Assembly: GCF_902859695.1 (NCBI RefSeq)
Contig: NZ_CADIJL010000012.1
Coordinates: forward strand, 1-64,000
Reading direction: 5' to 3'
Length of the DNA: 64,000 nt
DNA from: Achromobacter ruhlandii
GTDB taxonomy: Bacteria > Pseudomonadota > Gammaproteobacteria > Burkholderiales > Burkholderiaceae_B
The notes beneath the pieces were generated by a model. It was not told where the DNA came from, did not search any database, and saw only the letters and a program-made list of their open reading frames with translations. Below are positions 17,667 to 26,418 of this stretch, piece by piece. The first letter of the stretch is position 1; every line of letters starts with the position of its first letter. The translations under genes were made by a program, and so were the position numbers.

Positions 17667-18644
17667 ATGGTCTCCCCCTCCGCACTGCTCGCTGGCGCCG
17701 ACCCGCACTTCCTCGCGCCCTCCCCCCAGCCCCACAGCGCCGAGCAGCACGAATTGCGCGACGGGTTGCTGGACGACCCCGCCCATATCGATCCGAAGTT
17801 CCTGTACGACGCGCTCGGCTCGTCGCTCTTTACCGCCATCACCCAATTACCCGAGTATTACCCGACGCGCTGCGAGGCCGAGATCTTCGAACGCCACGGT
17901 CAGGACATTGCCCGCCACATCGGGCCGGTGCAGACCATGATCGACCTGGGCGCGGGCGACTGTGCCAAGGCCGAACGGCTGTTCGCCAGCCTGCGGCCGC
18001 GCCACTACGTGCCCATCGACATCTCCGCCGACTACCTGGAATCGGCGGTGCGCCGGCTGCGCCTGTCGTATCCCGACCTGCGCATCACCCCGATCGGCCT
18101 GGACTTTTCCCAGGCGCTGGCGCTGCCCGCCGACATCGCGCCCGAGCAGCGCCTGTTCTTCTACCCCGGCTCCAGCATCGGCAACCTGGATCCGGACGCC
18201 GCCCTGGCGATGCTGCGACGCATCCGGCGCCAATGCGCGGGCGGCGGGCTGCTGGTGGGCGTCGACCGGGTCAAGCCCCGGCAGGTCCTGGAACCGGCCT
18301 ACGACGATGCCCTGCATCTGACGGCCGCCTTCAACCTCAACCTGCTGCGCCACGTCAACGGTGTGCTGGGCAGCGACTTCGACGTGGGCGACTGGTCCCA
18401 TGTCGCGCTGTTCAACAGCGAACGGTCACGCATCGAAATGCACCTGCAGGCGCGCCATCCGGTCACCGTCACCTGGCCTGGCGATGCGCGCCACTTCGCC
18501 GCCGGCGAACGGATCCACACGGAAAACTCGTACAAGTTCACGCCGCCGGCCTTCACTGATCTGCTGCGGCGGGCGGGCTTCGACGGCATCGAGCACTGGT
18601 CGGACACGCGCGGCTGGTTTTCGGTATTCAGCGCCCGCGCCTGA
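17667..18644 (+). CDS. egtD: L-histidine N-alpha-methyltransferase EgtD
   Basis: A 325-residue SAM-dependent enzyme that trimethylates histidine to hercynine, the first step of ergothioneine synthesis. The SAM loop is MIDLGAGDCAKAERL (about 91-105). YEYYPTR-type recognition is seen as LPEYYPTRCEAEI near residue 63, and FFYPGSSIGNLDP (about 164-176) is highly conserved in EgtD. EgtB follows 34 bases downstream, confirming the pathway. An AAAAAGGAACTG ribosome-binding site precedes the ATG. Confidence 0.95.
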   Translation: MVSPSALLAGADPHFLAPSPQPHSAEQHELRDGLLDDPAHIDPKFLYDALGSSLFTAITQLPEYYPTRCEAEIFERHGQDIARHIGPVQTMIDLGAGDCAKAERLFASLRPRHYVPIDISADYLESAVRRLRLSYPDLRITPIGLDFSQALALPADIAPEQRLFFYPGSSIGNLDPDAALAMLRRIRRQCAGGGLLVGVDRVKPRQVLEPAYDDALHLTAAFNLNLLRHVNGVLGSDFDVGDWSHVALFNSERSRIEMHLQARHPVTVTWPGDARHFAAGERIHTENSYKFTPPAFTDLLRRAGFDGIEHWSDTRGWFSVFSARA

Positions 18645-18678
18645 CGCGGCCCCCTCAACCCGCCCCCGGAGGATCGCC

Positions 18679-19995
18679 ATGGAACCTGCCTGCCTGCTGA
18701 CCCATCCCGCCAACGGCCCCTACGCGGCCGGACAGGCCGGCCAGCACGACCGCTACGACGCCGTACGCGCCACCACCATGGCGCTGGCGGCGCCTTTGAG
18801 TCCGGAGGACTGCCAGGCGCAGTCCATGCCGGACTGCAGCCCGGTCAAATGGCACCTGGCACACACCACCTGGTTCTTCGAGACCTTCCTGCTGACCCAT
18901 TTCCCGCCGCCCGTGCCGGTGTTCCATCCGCAGTATCGGATGCTGTTCAATTCGTACTACAACGCCGTCGGCGCCAAGCATCCGCGGCCGCAACGCGGCC
19001 TGCTGACCCGACCGCCGCTGGCGGACGTGATGCGCTACCGCCAGCACGTGGACCAGGCGATGCACACGCTGATCTCGCGGCTGGGCGGCAACGACCCCGC
19101 CTTTGACGCGCTGCTGGAACTCGGCTTGAACCACGAGCAACAGCACCAGGAACTGATCCTGACGGATCTCAAGCACCTGCTATACGCCAATCCATTGCGG
19201 CCTGCCTATGTGGCTTCGGGCTCGCCGGCCCTGCCGCCGGGCACGCCGGCCGGCTGGACGCGCTACGCCGGCGGCGTGGTCCGCATCGGCCATGATGGCC
19301 GCGATTTCGCCTTCGACAACGAAGGGCCGGCGCACGAGGTGTTGCTGCGGCCGTTTCACCTGGCTGATCGCCTGGTGACGCAGCACGAGTACCTGGCGTT
19401 CATCCGCGACGGCGGCTACAAGCGGCCGGAACTGTGGCTGTCGCTGGGCTGGGAACGGGTCTGTGCCGAAGGCTGGCGCGCGCCGCTTTACTGGGAGGGC
19501 CAGCGCGACGACTGGCGCGTCTTCACGCTGCGCGGCATGCAGGAGCTGGAGTTGCAGGCGCCCGTCACCCATATCAGCTATTACGAGGCCGACGCCTATG
19601 CGCGCTGGGCCCGGGTGCGCCTGCCCCGCGAGGCGGAATGGGAGCACGCCGCCCGGCAATTGCCCGACGGCGCCCGCTCGAGCCGCGCCAACCTGCTGGA
19701 AAACGGCCATCTCGATCCCCGGCCCGCGCCAGCCCGGCTCGGCGCCAGCGGGCCCGCGCAGTTGTACGGCGATGCCTGGGAATGGACCGCCAGCGCCTAT
19801 GACGCCTATCCCGGCTTTACCCCCGATGCCGGCGCCGTGGGTGAATACAACGGCAAATTCATGTGCAACCAATACGTGCTGCGCGGCGGCTCCTGCGCCA
19901 CGCCGCGCGGCCACATCCGCCCCAGCTACCGCAACTTCTTTCCGCCCGAGGCCCGCTGGCAGTTCTCCGGCATCCGCCTGGCGCGGGACGATTGA
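18679..19995 (+). CDS. egtB: Ergothioneine sulfoxide synthase EgtB
   Basis: A 438-residue non-haem iron enzyme joining hercynine to a thiol donor. The N-terminal DinB-like domain provides the iron ligands: H62 in HLAHTTWFFE plus H152 and H156 in NHEQQHQEL (the HX3HXE motif). A C-terminal formylglycine-generating-enzyme-like domain follows (about 185-438, ending GIRLARDD). GGAGGA lies six bases before the ATG. The cluster has only egtD and egtB, so the thiol may be cysteine rather than gamma-glutamylcysteine, and the C-S lyase must be elsewhere. Confidence 0.94.
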   Translation: MEPACLLTHPANGPYAAGQAGQHDRYDAVRATTMALAAPLSPEDCQAQSMPDCSPVKWHLAHTTWFFETFLLTHFPPPVPVFHPQYRMLFNSYYNAVGAKHPRPQRGLLTRPPLADVMRYRQHVDQAMHTLISRLGGNDPAFDALLELGLNHEQQHQELILTDLKHLLYANPLRPAYVASGSPALPPGTPAGWTRYAGGVVRIGHDGRDFAFDNEGPAHEVLLRPFHLADRLVTQHEYLAFIRDGGYKRPELWLSLGWERVCAEGWRAPLYWEGQRDDWRVFTLRGMQELELQAPVTHISYYEADAYARWARVRLPREAEWEHAARQLPDGARSSRANLLENGHLDPRPAPARLGASGPAQLYGDAWEWTASAYDAYPGFTPDAGAVGEYNGKFMCNQYVLRGGSCATPRGHIRPSYRNFFPPEARWQFSGIRLARDD

Positions 19996-20026
19996 GGCGG
20001 CCAGCAAAAAAAGCTGCCTGGGACAG

Positions 20027-20056
20027 TTGCATCGGCCGAAAATTCCATGCTAGAAT
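20027..20056 (+). promoter_or_regulatory. Promoter of tRNA-Met
   Basis: TTGCAT (20027-20032) and TAGAAT (20051-20056) are spaced by 18 bases, about 50 bases upstream of the tRNA. Confidence 0.6.
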
Positions 20057-20104
20057 TTCGTTCTTCGTTGCTTGACTCTCTTTGAATTGAGCGGCGATAA
20101 GGAT

Positions 20105-20181
20105 GGCGCATTAGCTCAGCCGGTTAGAGCGACGGAATCATAATCCGCAGGTCCCCTGTTCGAATCAGGGATGCGCCACCA
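20105..20181 (+). tRNA. tRNA-Met (anticodon CAT), probably elongator
   Basis: A 77-base tRNA with encoded CCA. The acceptor is GGCGCAT/ATGCGCC, the anticodon loop is ATCATAA and the T arm has TTCGAAT. The fully paired 1-72 end excludes the initiator. A lysidine-modified tRNA-Ile2 also has CAT, but the ACGGA/TCCGC anticodon stem looks like elongator Met. The 27-43 pair is an A-C mismatch. Confidence 0.88.
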
Positions 20182-20189
20182 AGGAATTC

Positions 20190-20222
20190 AAAAGGCCTTC
20201 ACTTTGCGTGAAGGCCTTTTTC
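20190..20222 (+). terminator. Terminator after tRNA-Met
   Basis: An 11-base-pair stem (AAGGCCTTCAC/GTGAAGGCCTT) around TTTGC, followed by TTTT. Confidence 0.9.
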
Positions 20223-20715
20223 ATTTAGGCCGCCCGACCCGCGTTATTTCTGGTGGGTCGCCCCTGGCGCCGGGTGGGTGCAAAAGGCGGGGCGGCGTGC
20301 AGCGCCCCTCGTGGATTGTGCGAGGCGGCCCCAAAGCGGAAAAATACGCGGAAAAATACGCGGAAAAAAATACCTACCGATGGCGATTTTCCATGGACTG
20401 GGCGGCAGCGGCGGCTTGGGGCTGCATCGACGTGGGCACCGTATCGGTTTAAAGGCGCCGGCTTAAAACACCGCCCCCTACTGTCACGCACCGCCCTCAC
20501 CCACGGCTTGGAATACGCCACGATCGCGCATCGATCCCCCTGCGCCGCCCGCCCTCGTACGTGCGGCGCGAACGCCTGGGGGTGTCGTCTGCCCTCCCCC
20601 GAATGCGGTATCCATCATCGCATCGCGCCGGAGCTGCCGGCCGCGGGGCCTTGGCGCGACGGGTTGTTCCAGCAACGCCCGCCCTTGCGGCAAACCCCGG
20701 CGCGACACGCCTGCG
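20223..20715. other. Non-coding gap with a short 12-bp repeat
   Basis: No credible gene is seen. The only structure is three tandem copies of a GCGGAAAAATAC unit at 20336-20373 (the third has two extra A). Open frames here are short and compositionally unconvincing. Confidence 0.6.
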
Positions 20716-21630
20716 CTACACCTTGAACGGCAGATCACGGCGCCGGCCGCCCCAGGTGGCGCACAGGCTGGCCACGAACGCGCCGATCAACATGGATGCG
20801 AAGCCCCACAGCGCCACCGTCGCCGCCGCCTTGCGCGCCTGATCGGCGGCCTCGCGCGCCTTGCGCTTGGCGTCATCAACCGCCTGTCGGGCGCTCTGCA
20901 GGGTCTGGTCGACCCGCTGTTGCGCCGCGGCCGGATCAATGCCCGCCTGGGCCGCGACCACCTTGGCCACATAATCCCGATCCGCCGGCGCCATCTCGCC
21001 GCGCGCCAGGCTCATCGCCACGATCCGACCGACTTCGGCCCGGGCCGCAACGCGGTCGCCCGCGGCGTCCGGCCGCTCCGAGCGCAGCAGCACATCGCTG
21101 AAATAGTCGCCGGCCTGATCCATGCCGCCGCCCGCCCCCGCGCCAGCGGCCGCGGTGGCGGTCACGGCCGCGCCCGCTCCCGCCGCCACCGAAGCGCCAG
21201 CCTTGGCCGCGCCGGAGGCCAGCGTCGCGAGCGCGGACCCAAGCAATGCCGCGCTGACCACGGCGCTCAATGCCCACACCAGGAACCCGTGCGCGGTATC
21301 GCGGAAATAGACCTCGTCAAGATGCGCGTCCACCCACTTGGTGCGCAGGCGACCGGCGACATAGCCACCGATGCCATAGGCCACGATCTGTGTGAACAGC
21401 ATCCAGGCAACGATGCCGATGCCGGCGGCCGGAGCCGACAGGCCTTCCCCGCTCCAAGGGGAAACCGACAGCAGGCCCAGCCCGGAACCGCCGGCAAACA
21501 ATGCCAGCGACAAGGCGGCGGCGATCACCGCGCCGGCGAACACCGCCGCCCAGGAAACGGCCGAGACCGCCGATTCGCGCACCGCTGGCGCGCCGTCCAG
21601 GGCGCGGCCGCCCGATATTGCATTTTCCAT
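20716..21630 (-). CDS. Hypothetical multi-pass membrane protein
   Basis: A 304-residue protein that I do not recognise beyond general layout. Hydrophobic segments lie at about 23-50, 68-92, 115-160 and 277-293. A soluble, helical Ala/Arg/Lys-rich stretch (about 175-270) contains repeated heptad-like QSARQAVDDAKRKAREAA, a likely coiled coil. The ATG is followed by MENAISGGRALDG. It heads a leftward group of small-protein genes, separated from the next by 57 bases. The function is unknown; an envelope-stress role is only a guess. Confidence 0.65.
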   Translation of the reverse strand: MENAISGGRALDGAPAVRESAVSAVSWAAVFAGAVIAAALSLALFAGGSGLGLLSVSPWSGEGLSAPAAGIGIVAWMLFTQIVAYGIGGYVAGRLRTKWVDAHLDEVYFRDTAHGFLVWALSAVVSAALLGSALATLASGAAKAGASVAAGAGAAVTATAAAGAGAGGGMDQAGDYFSDVLLRSERPDAAGDRVAARAEVGRIVAMSLARGEMAPADRDYVAKVVAAQAGIDPAAAQQRVDQTLQSARQAVDDAKRKAREAADQARKAAATVALWGFASMLIGAFVASLCATWGGRRRDLPFKV

Positions 21631-21687
21631 GGTGGTTCCTTGTTCAGTTCGCGCGCGGCGGTTGCCGGCGCGGATTCAAGCCGTCCT

Positions 21688-21762
21688 TCAATGCCAGAAC
21701 AGCGCCAGCAGGATGATGATGGGAATGGGCACGCCCAACAGCCACAGCAGAATGGAACGCAT
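21688..21762 (-). CDS. 24-residue hydrophobic mini-protein
   Basis: A tiny gene with a near-perfect AAAGGAGG ribosome-binding site five bases before its ATG. The product, MRSILLWLLGVPIPIIILL plus ALFWH, is one membrane helix with a central PIP kink. The strong translation signal, not length, supports it. It lies between the 304-residue membrane protein and a Pro-rich small protein on the same strand. The role is unknown. Confidence 0.65.
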   Translation of the reverse strand: MRSILLWLLGVPIPIIILLALFWH

Positions 21763-21801
21763 ACAAGCCTCCTTTGCTCGAGCGAAATGATTCCCGGCGG
21801 A

Positions 21802-21993
21802 TCAGGCCAGGTCGATGGTGCCCGGCGCACGCGGATTGGGCGCAGGCGGGGTGACATCGGGTCCGCCCGGGTCGCCGGGCGAATGACGGGGGTCCGGACG
21901 CGGATCGTCCGGCGGCGGATTGCCGGGCAGCGGCGGATCGTCGGCCGGCACGTCGTCAGGCGCGCCTGGCGGACGGTGTTGGATTACAGACAT
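21802..21993 (-). CDS. Proline/aspartate-rich small protein
   Basis: A 63-residue protein, MSVIQHRPPGAPDDVPADDP then repeated PPDDP/PNPR blocks, with no hydrophobic segment and probably disordered. A GAGGAG ribosome-binding site eight bases before the ATG supports it over a longer in-frame start that would run through a terminator. The function is unknown. Confidence 0.55.
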   Translation of the reverse strand: MSVIQHRPPGAPDDVPADDPPLPGNPPPDDPRPDPRHSPGDPGGPDVTPPAPNPRAPGTIDLA

Positions 21994-22079
21994 GGCGGAT
22001 CTCCTCGGCGGCGCCAAAACGCGCCGGTCCGCTATCAGCAATTGCCGTGCCCATGTCCGCACCGGCTCGCGGAACGAAA

Positions 22080-22104
22080 AAAAGCCCTCGTTCGAGGGCT
22101 TTGG
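22080..22104 (-). terminator. Terminator of the 78-residue hypothetical gene
   Basis: Read leftward, AAAGCCCTCG/CGAGGGCTTT forms a tight hairpin followed by a run of T (the plus strand has seven A before the stem). Confidence 0.8.
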
Positions 22105-22122
22105 GGGCATTGGGAAGCGGTC

Positions 22123-22359
22123 TCAGGGCCTGGACGTCTTGGCGTCCCCGTCGTTCTGGTTTCCCAGGAATTCCATTACCGCGGCCTTGCCGGCAGCGGA
22201 GGCCTCGTCGTGGCTGGAGTAGCGGCGCTCGGAATAATTGGTGCTGCGCACATTGCCCGTATCCGGATCCAGCAAGGTGATGATCCAGGCGAACTCGCCC
22301 GGCAGCAATTGCCTGATCTGCAATGTGGCGCGCGTGCCGGGGCGGAGTCGTTGCGGCAT
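22123..22359 (-). CDS. Small conserved-looking hypothetical protein
   Basis: A 78-residue soluble protein starting MPQRLRPGTRATLQIRQLL, with a beta-rich look (EFAWIITLLDPDTGNVRSTNYSERRYSS). A GAGG lies seven bases upstream and its own terminator lies downstream. No family is recognised. Confidence 0.6.
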   Translation of the reverse strand: MPQRLRPGTRATLQIRQLLPGEFAWIITLLDPDTGNVRSTNYSERRYSSHDEASAAGKAAVMEFLGNQNDGDAKTSRP

Positions 22360-22616
22360 TTCGCGGCCTCAAGAGGAGATTCGAGTGATTCGACGCCGCC
22401 ATCGTAGCGCAAAGCGCGTGCTCCGCGACACGGCGGGAATGTTGCGCCGCACACCGATTTCATGCTGCAGCGTGCGCGGCGAAAACGCCACACCGGTTGG
22501 CGGGGGCCAGGAAAACCCTAGCGCCAAGCCCCCCAATACAGGCGCACAATCAGACCAAACACCTAGACCGTAGCAACGGCGCCGCAATCCCTTAATCAGG
22601 CGAGGACGGAGACAAC

Positions 22617-22808
22617 ATGACTTACGTAGCAGTGGTAATCAGCTGTTTGATGGTTGTGGGTATCGTCGCGTTGGTGATTCAAACGATTCAAAGCGCGGGG
22701 CCCGAGCCCTGGCTGAAGATATCGGCGGCGATTGTCAGTTCCCTGTTCGCTTCCCTGTTGCTCATTCCGCTGGGCTACGCCGTGGCCCAGACCATGGTTT
22801 TGGAATGA
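22617..22808 (+). CDS. Small two-helix membrane protein
   Basis: A 63-residue protein with two hydrophobic segments (about 4-24 and 33-58) split by SAGPEPWLK. A GGAG sits eight bases before the ATG. The function is unknown. It is alone on the plus strand between leftward genes. Confidence 0.65.
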   Translation: MTYVAVVISCLMVVGIVALVIQTIQSAGPEPWLKISAAIVSSLFASLLLIPLGYAVAQTMVLE

Positions 22809-22865
22809 GCGCGCAGCCGCTGCGCGGCTGAACCGGGATCGATCCCGCTTTTCGACGCCCGGGGG

Positions 22866-23774
22866 TTACCCACCCCGGGCCGGCCGGCCGCGTGTCGCCG
22901 CCCAGCAGATCAACGAGCCGGCGGTGACCATGGCCACGCCTTGCCAGAACGTCGCGGTCAGGCGCGTCGACAGCCAGACCGCCGCGAAAAAAGTCGACAG
23001 CACCGGCGTGAAATACGACGCCGTGGCCAGCAAGGTCAGATTGCCGTTCAGTATGCCCACGTTCCACAGCGCATAGCCCGCCGCCATGGCGCCGCCCGTC
23101 ACGCACAACTCCAGCACGGCGGCCCCCTTGAATGCCAGCGCCGGTTCCGCGCTCAGGGCGTATTTGATCCACAGCGCCGCCGCGGTCAACATGAAAAACA
23201 ATGCCACGCCGTTCTTGCCGTCGGCAAAGCGTTTGGTGACATTGCAATAAACGGCCCATATGATGGCACCGCTGAACGCCAGGCCATAACTGAGGGGATT
23301 GCTCGATACATTGGCGACCACGCGCAGCCACGAGACGCCGCCGTCGCCGCCGACCACCCAGACGATGCCGCACAGCGACAGCGCGATGCCCGGCACCACC
23401 CAGGCGCCCGCGCGCTGGCCGTTGATCAGTATCGCCAGGATGACCGTGAAGCACGGCCACAGGTAATTGACGATGCCCAGCTCGATCGCCTGGCCGCGGT
23501 TGGCGGCAAAACCCAGCGACAGCGACAGGCAGATTTCATAGGCCACGAAAAGGACGCTGCCGCACACAAGATAAGACCGCGGGAACGTGCGCAGCCGGGG
23601 AAATCCCAACAGCAGCACCAGGAAGATCGAACCGACCGTATAGATCAGGGCCGCGCCCCCGATCGGCCCGAAGCTTTCGCTGACGCTGCGGATCAGGCCG
23701 ACGACGGTGCCCCACAGCACGACAGCCATCAGTCCCAGGAATGTCGCCGTATTCCGGCCGGGAGCATGTTGCAT
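22866..23774 (-). CDS. yddG: YddG-type aromatic amino-acid exporter (DMT superfamily)
   Basis: A 302-residue protein with ten hydrophobic segments in two EamA-like repeats. Family features are ATFLGLMAVVLWGTVVGLIRSVSE at the first helix, NYLWPCFTVILAIL (about 98-111) and the late ATASYFTPVLSTFFAAVWL. YddG exports aromatic amino acids across the inner membrane. The start is the ATG of MQHAPGR with GGA seven bases upstream; a GTG one codon earlier is also open. No regulator is seen beside it. Confidence 0.8.
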   Translation of the reverse strand: MQHAPGRNTATFLGLMAVVLWGTVVGLIRSVSESFGPIGGAALIYTVGSIFLVLLLGFPRLRTFPRSYLVCGSVLFVAYEICLSLSLGFAANRGQAIELGIVNYLWPCFTVILAILINGQRAGAWVVPGIALSLCGIVWVVGGDGGVSWLRVVANVSSNPLSYGLAFSGAIIWAVYCNVTKRFADGKNGVALFFMLTAAALWIKYALSAEPALAFKGAAVLELCVTGGAMAAGYALWNVGILNGNLTLLATASYFTPVLSTFFAAVWLSTRLTATFWQGVAMVTAGSLICWAATRGRPARGG

Positions 23775-23945
23775 CACTTTTTCCGATTACCCGATTTCCA
23801 CCCGATACGCCGCGCCGGGCCACGCGCGAGAACGACGCAGTGTAGCGAAAACGGGAACAGGGCCGCGGCATGGCCGGCATCCAGGGAATTGATGCCGGCG
23901 CGCGGCGCAACCGTCCGACTAGGAACAAGAGGGAGACCAAGCCGC

Positions 23946-24188
23946 ATGACAATCTCTGTACGCAGACTGGCCGACGTACTCGCCGCCACGGCAGCGGGCC
24001 GACTCTATCGCATCGAAGTGTTCTCGCAGGCCGACCCTCAAGCCGGCCCGCCCGCGGTCACTCGCTACATCCTCAGGACGACGGAAGGCGAACGCGTCAT
24101 CGCCCTGGGCGAACGGCGCTACCGCTTGAAATCGGGTGAAGTGCTGACCGCGCTCGCGGCCGCGCCGGCGCCGCGCCACGATGCCTGA
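23946..24188 (+). CDS. Hypothetical 80-residue protein
   Basis: A small soluble protein, MTISVRRLADVLAATAAGRL with a compact beta-rich centre (YRIEVFSQADPQ, RYILRTTEGERVIALGERRYRL) and a charged end. A GGGAG precedes the ATG by about ten bases. It faces the diguanylate cyclase gene tail to tail. No family is recognised. Confidence 0.6.
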   Translation: MTISVRRLADVLAATAAGRLYRIEVFSQADPQAGPPAVTRYILRTTEGERVIALGERRYRLKSGEVLTALAAAPAPRHDA

Positions 24189-24230
24189 ACCGCATCGCGG
24201 CGCCCCGGCGGCATGCCGGGATCAACCGCG

Positions 24231-25805
24231 TCAGCGATCGGATGCCACCCGCCGCTTGCCCAGGCCCTTGGCCCGATACAGCGCGACATCGGCCCGCTCC
24301 AGCAACTGCAGCATGGTGACGCCCGACTGCGGATACACCGCGATCCCCACACTGGCCGACACCGCCACCCTGATCTTGGGATAGGGCAGCGACAGGCTTT
24401 CGACCAGCGCCTCGGCTACCGCCTGGGCCCCGTCCTGGTCGCTCTCCAGCAGCAGCACCGCGAACTCGTCGCCCCCCAACCGCGCCGCCACATCCGACAC
24501 CCGGATGGCACGCGCCATGCGGTCAGCGGCCTCTTTCAGCACGGTATCGCCGGCCGCATGCCCATGCAGATCGTTGACGGCCTTGAAGCCGTCCAGATCG
24601 ATTGCCAGGATGGCGAAGGACTGGCCGCTGCGCTGGGCCACGGCCAGTTCGCGCAGCACCAGTTCGCCGAAAAGCACCCGGTTGCACAGCCCCGTCAGGG
24701 GATCGTAGTGGGCCAGGTGCTGCGCGTGCGCCAGCATGCGGGAGGCCTGCAACAACGCCGTGCCAACCTCTTCGGCCTCCTTGACGCTCGTGGCCGGCAA
24801 CTCCACGGTACGGCCTTCGCCCAGCGCCAGCGCCGGCCCCACCAGGCCCTGCACCGCCGACGTCAGGCGATTCGCCAGGCGCAACGCCAGCCACAGGCCC
24901 AGGCTGAAAGCCGTCAGCGTGCCCAGCGCCAGCCAGGCGATGGAACGGTACAGGTCGGTCGTCACCAGCGTCATCGGCGCCCCGGCCGCGATGGTCCAGC
25001 CGGTCAGCGTGGAACGGCTGAAGGCGGTGTAGACCGGCGTGCCCTCTTTGGTGGTGGATTCGAGCGAACCCTCGCTTTCCATCTGCACCGCCCGCGCCAG
25101 CGTCGGCACGGCCTTCTGGCCGACATACCTCTCGGCGTCGCGGGTGCGCGCAATGATGGTGCCGCTCCTGTCCAGCACCGCCGCCACCCAGCCCTCCGGC
25201 AGGCCGCGCCGGCCGAGCACATTGCCGATGCGCTCGGGCGACAGCCCGACATTGAGGCTGTAGATGACTTCGTCGCCCCGCACCACCGGCACCCCTAGCG
25301 CAATGACGGGGACCCGGCTGACCGCCCCCGTGAACAGGCTGCTCAGCACCGGTTCGCGCGCCCGGAACACCCGCGTCAGCTCCTGCGACACGCCCGAGGA
25401 TGGCAGCGCCGTGCCATAAGGCACCAACGTGTTGACCACTTGGTGGCCATCCTTGTCGGTCAGCACATAACTGTCGACGATCTGGAACTTGATGGCATCG
25501 CGCGCGCGCTGGTGGAATCCCGCCAGATCCCCTGCGAGCAGGTCGGGCGACGAAGCCAATATCTGCACACCGGCCTCGACCCCGGTCATTTCACGGTCGA
25601 GGATGGCGGTCAGATTGCGCGCCAGGAAAATCGTGTCGCGGAAAATCCGCTCGCGCTGGATCTGGTAGCTTTCATAGACCGCGACCGAGGCCACCATCAG
25701 GGCCGGCGCGATACAGGCGAACACCAGCACCAGCAAACCGGCTCGCATCGAATACCGGTAGCGCGGGCGAACCTGCGTGGCGACCAGGCTTTCGCCATCA
25801 GCCAT
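24231..25805 (-). CDS. Diguanylate cyclase with periplasmic Cache-type sensor
   Basis: A 524-residue membrane sensor. The first membrane segment is at about 20-42. A periplasmic Cache-like domain follows (about 45-275, with DSYVLTDKDGHQVVNT and VPVIALGVPVVRGDEV). The second segment is at about 282-305, then a HAMP-like linker and a GGDEF domain. The active site is intact (GGDEF at 444-448), and the RVSD inhibitory site lies exactly five residues before it. It should make c-di-GMP with product inhibition. No EAL domain is present. The start ATG has an AGGAA site; the ligand is unknown. Confidence 0.92.
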   Translation of the reverse strand: MADGESLVATQVRPRYRYSMRAGLLVLVFACIAPALMVASVAVYESYQIQRERIFRDTIFLARNLTAILDREMTGVEAGVQILASSPDLLAGDLAGFHQRARDAIKFQIVDSYVLTDKDGHQVVNTLVPYGTALPSSGVSQELTRVFRAREPVLSSLFTGAVSRVPVIALGVPVVRGDEVIYSLNVGLSPERIGNVLGRRGLPEGWVAAVLDRSGTIIARTRDAERYVGQKAVPTLARAVQMESEGSLESTTKEGTPVYTAFSRSTLTGWTIAAGAPMTLVTTDLYRSIAWLALGTLTAFSLGLWLALRLANRLTSAVQGLVGPALALGEGRTVELPATSVKEAEEVGTALLQASRMLAHAQHLAHYDPLTGLCNRVLFGELVLRELAVAQRSGQSFAILAIDLDGFKAVNDLHGHAAGDTVLKEAADRMARAIRVSDVAARLGGDEFAVLLLESDQDGAQAVAEALVESLSLPYPKIRVAVSASVGIAVYPQSGVTMLQLLERADVALYRAKGLGKRRVASDR

Positions 25806-26024
25806 ATTATTTTTCCTGGCGCTTTTGCGCGGCGCAAAGCGCTTGCCGACACTGCACTTTCTGACCCATGGCGCGTCTCCTGGAACTATCGGCCGGACCG
25901 GAACCCGGCAGCACGGCAAACCAGAAATTATTGCAGAACCAGACCGCGACGTGTCCATCCGCCCTTGAACCGGCGCCGGCAATCGGATGTGCCCGCAACG
26001 GAAAAGTCGCGTCCCCAATTTACC

Positions 26025-26216
26025 TCAAAAACAGAGCCGGGCAACCATCTCGTTATGTTCGAGTATCTGGCGGCGAATGGCCGCTGGCGTGGCATCGACT
26101 TCGGCCGAGGAATTGAAATACACCGGCCGCGCATGATCGCAATACTCAATCCCGGTCCGAGGGGGGAGCGGCGCGCACCCACCCAGACTTGAGGCGATCA
26201 GCCACGGCGTCGTCAT
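26025..26216 (-). CDS. Rz1-like outer-membrane spanin lipoprotein
   Basis: A 63-residue product in a different frame from Rz, overlapping its last 71 bases. It starts MTTPWLIASSLGGC with a lipobox LGGC, then a Pro-containing short periplasmic tail. Size, lipobox and nested position are the hallmarks of Rz1, the outer-membrane half of the spanin complex that disrupts the outer membrane at lysis. It is the last gene of the tail/lysis operon. Confidence 0.75.
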   Translation of the reverse strand: MTTPWLIASSLGGCAPLPPRTGIEYCDHARPVYFNSSAEVDATPAAIRRQILEHNEMVARLCF

Positions 26217-26418
26217 CGCTGCGAGCCACCTTTTCCTGCACATCCCTGGCCTCCCTGCGAGCCTGGCCGGCCCGCTCCTGGAGGCGGGCCGCATTGTCCG
26301 AGCGTTCCCGCGCCCGGCCCATGGCCCGCCCCCGCCAATAAACCCCGGCAATGGCGGCCAGGCCCGCCAGCACTGCCGCCATTACGCCGAGGCCCCGCTT
26401 AATCCACACCTGCAACAT
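26146..26418 (-). CDS. Rz-like inner-membrane spanin
   Basis: A 90-residue protein with one N-terminal membrane segment (about 9-28, GVMAAVLAGLAAIAGVYW) and a long charged periplasmic helix (about 33-72, rich in Arg/Glu/Gln). This is the i-spanin layout. Its start lies inside the end of the endolysin gene (20-base overlap) and its end covers the start of Rz1, the classical arrangement of phage lysis cassettes. Confidence 0.78.
   Translation of the reverse strand: MLQVWIKRGLGVMAAVLAGLAAIAGVYWRGRAMGRARERSDNAARLQERAGQARREARDVQEKVARSDDDAVADRLKSGWVRAAPPSDRD

Noticed and set aside
25806-26024. Attachment site or integrase at the left edge of the tail locus
   Set aside because: I find no direct repeat matching the right edge near 41.2 kb and no recombinase gene.
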